A stretch of DNA of 64,000 nt, from assembly GCF_022919175.1 (NCBI RefSeq), contig NZ_CP095043.1, positions 682,001 through 746,000 on the forward strand, in the 5' to 3' direction. The position numbers and the translations under genes are program-made. This DNA is from Leucobacter rhizosphaerae (GTDB lineage: Bacteria > Actinomycetota > Actinomycetes > Actinomycetales > Microbacteriaceae). Positions 62,651-64,000 of this stretch are shown here, one piece after another (positions within the stretch are counted from its first letter, which is position 1; each line of letters starts with the position of its first letter). The notes under the pieces were generated by a model. The model ran no database searches. It was given only the letters and a program-made list of their open reading frames with translations, and was not told the origin of the DNA.

Positions 62651-64000
62651 TCACTCCGCCGAGCGCTGCTCGGTGGTCGCGTTCAGTGCGTCGAGCAGCG
62701 ACTGCTGGGCCGCTTGCGCCGCCTCGGAGTGCTGATCGACCCCACCCTTGAGCGTCGCCGTGGACACCCGCCGGTTGCGGGATCGCCCGCTGCCCGCGGG
62801 CGGGGCGTCCGGCAGCGCGTCCAGCACGGACCCGAGCAGGTCGGCCGCCGGCGAGGCCGCGGTCGATGTCTCGGTGTCGCGGCCGCGCCGCTGCTGCACG
62901 CGTCCCGTCGCCTGAGCCGCGGAGTCGCGGTTCGGGCGCTCGGCTCCGGAGCGGTCCGCGCGATCCGGGCGCTCGGCACCGGATCGGTCACCGCGATCGC
63001 TCCGCTGGCCGCGCTCCGCGCGCGGCGCACGCTCGCTCGGCTCGGCGCGCTCGTGCTCCGCACGCTGGGACGCCGCGACGTCGTCGCCGGATCCCGCCGT
63101 AGGAGCCTCAGCGGCATCGTGCGCCTTGCCCGACTGGATGGTCGACGCGGCGACCTGCGCGAGCATGTTCTTCGCGCCGTCCGTGATGGCGTGCGTCTGC
63201 GACTTCGGCTCGTGGGAGTGGGAGGGCTGCTGCCCGCCCTTGCCGCGCTTCGCATTGCTCCGCGGGGCGCTCTCGCTGCGGTGCTTCGTCACGGGCTCGT
63301 GGTGCACGATCACTCCGCGGCCCGCGCACACGTCGCAGGGCTCGCTGAAGGACTCGAGCAGTCCGAGGCCGAGCTTCTTCCGGGTCATCTGCACGAGGCC
63401 GAGCGAGGTCACCTCGGCGACCTGGTGCTTCGTGCGGTCTCGGCTCAGGCACTCGACCATACGACGGAGCACCAGATCCCGGTTCGACTCGAGCACCATG
63501 TCGATGAAGTCGACCACGATGATGCCGCCGATGTCGCGGAGCCGCAGCTGCCGAACGATCTCTTCCGCGGCCTCGAGGTTGTTCATCGTGACGGTCTCCT
63601 CGAGGTTGCCCCCGGAGCCCACGAACTTGCCCGTGTTCACGTCGACCACGGTCATCGCCTCGGTGCGGTCGATCACGAGCGAGCCGCCGGAGGGCAGCCA
63701 GACCTTACGATCCAGCGCCTTCGCGATCTGCTCCGTGATGCGGTGCTCGTCGAAGATGTCCCGCTCGCCGTCGAAGCGCTCGACCCGCTGCAGGAGATCC
63801 GGGGCCACCTGAGACAGGTAGTCCTCGATCACCGTGTAGGTCTCGCTGCCCGAGATGAGCAGGCGATGGAAGTCCTCGTTGAAGACGTCGCGGATGATCT
63901 TGATGAGCATGTCGGGCTCCGAGTGCAGCAGCACCGGTCCCCCGCCCTTCGCGACGCGCTTCTGGATCGATTCCCACTGGCGGGTGAGCCGCTGCACGTC
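62651..64000 (-). CDS. rne: Ribonuclease E/G, C-terminal part (cut by window edge)
   Basis: The last 449 codons; the gene continues past the window. The catalytic region shows AMTVVDVNTGKFVG and GGIIVVDFIDM (metal-binding aspartates), then the zinc-link CDVCAGRG. The C-terminal 200 residues are rich in Arg, Glu, Ser and Asp (RADRSGAERPNRDSA type) and probably disordered, as in actinobacterial RNase E, where both ends flank the catalytic core. Lies upstream of rplU with its own stop 23 bases before the rplU promoter. Confidence 0.93.
   Translation of the reverse strand, partial: DVQRLTRQWESIQKRVAKGGGPVLLHSEPDMLIKIIRDVFNEDFHRLLISGSETYTVIEDYLSQVAPDLLQRVERFDGERDIFDEHRITEQIAKALDRKVWLPSGGSLVIDRTEAMTVVDVNTGKFVGSGGNLEETVTMNNLEAAEEIVRQLRLRDIGGIIVVDFIDMVLESNRDLVLRRMVECLSRDRTKHQVAEVTSLGLVQMTRKKLGLGLLESFSEPCDVCAGRGVIVHHEPVTKHRSESAPRSNAKRGKGGQQPSHSHEPKSQTHAITDGAKNMLAQVAASTIQSGKAHDAAEAPTAGSGDDVAASQRAEHERAEPSERAPRAERGQRSDRGDRSGAERPDRADRSGAERPNRDSAAQATGRVQQRRGRDTETSTAASPAADLLGSVLDALPDAPPAGSGRSRNRRVSTATLKGGVDQHSEAAQAAQQSLLDALNATTEQRSAE

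Overview
The window looks like a 64 kb stretch of housekeeping chromosome from a GC-rich actinobacterium, most likely family Microbacteriaceae. A Leucobacter-like genus is a guess from gene order and protein flavour. Supporting evidence: an actinobacterial qcrCAB / ctaCDEF respiratory set with a diheme QcrC and a small CtaF, RbpA, a mycothiol ligase (mshC), the pafBC-tatC-helY cluster, DUF3043 and DUF6328 proteins, and the conserved rne-rplU-rpmA-obgE-proB-proA-nadD-rsfS block. I see no insertion sequence, prophage, CRISPR array or rRNA.

Layout. 0-9 kb: ctaE-qcrCAB (+) converges on ctaC-ctaD-ctaF-GNAT-TetR (-), with erpA-like and DUF3043 genes beyond. 10-20.5 kb (-): pyrD, nrdR, hisD, a large methyltransferase, gltD and gltB. 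21-27 kb: an SDR protein, rbpA, then a TetR regulator divergent from a polyamine-type ABC importer (potABCD) with an operator-like palindrome in the shared promoter. 27-36.8 kb (-): lnt, helY, tatC, pafC, pafB, a degenerate FKBP lipoprotein, trmI, HAD phosphatase. 36.8-46 kb: PAC2, mshC, uppP, an M20 peptidase, tRNA-Leu(GAG), ybaK, a DEAD-type helicase, SGNH hydrolase, GerW-like protein, gluQ. 46-54.8 kb is the more accessory part: FAD oxidase, pdxY, two crcB genes, PIG-L, DUF6328, Lrp, an MFS exporter, ArsR-SRPBCC, and a surface protein with a sortase-like motif at its N-terminus. 55-64 kb (-): tRNA-Ala(GGC), rsfS, a 550-aa acidic membrane protein, nadD, a 70-aa membrane protein, proA, proB, obgE, rpmA, rplU and the C-terminal part of rne.

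The strongest pattern not explained by gene content is transcriptional. About seventeen starts have a -10 hexamer (TANNNT, often TAGACT; sometimes CANNNT) ending six or seven bases before the start codon, as expected for leaderless mRNAs. One of these drives a 15-codon upstream ORF whose stop overlaps the rsfS start as ATGA. Other recurring themes are convergent genes whose stop codons share CTAG or CTAA, hairpins that contain stop codons or lie inside the opposite gene, and in-frame tandem DNA repeats (9 or 18 nt) in three unrelated genes. No clearly novel multi-gene system is evident. The most unusual single protein is the surface protein at 53823-54845.
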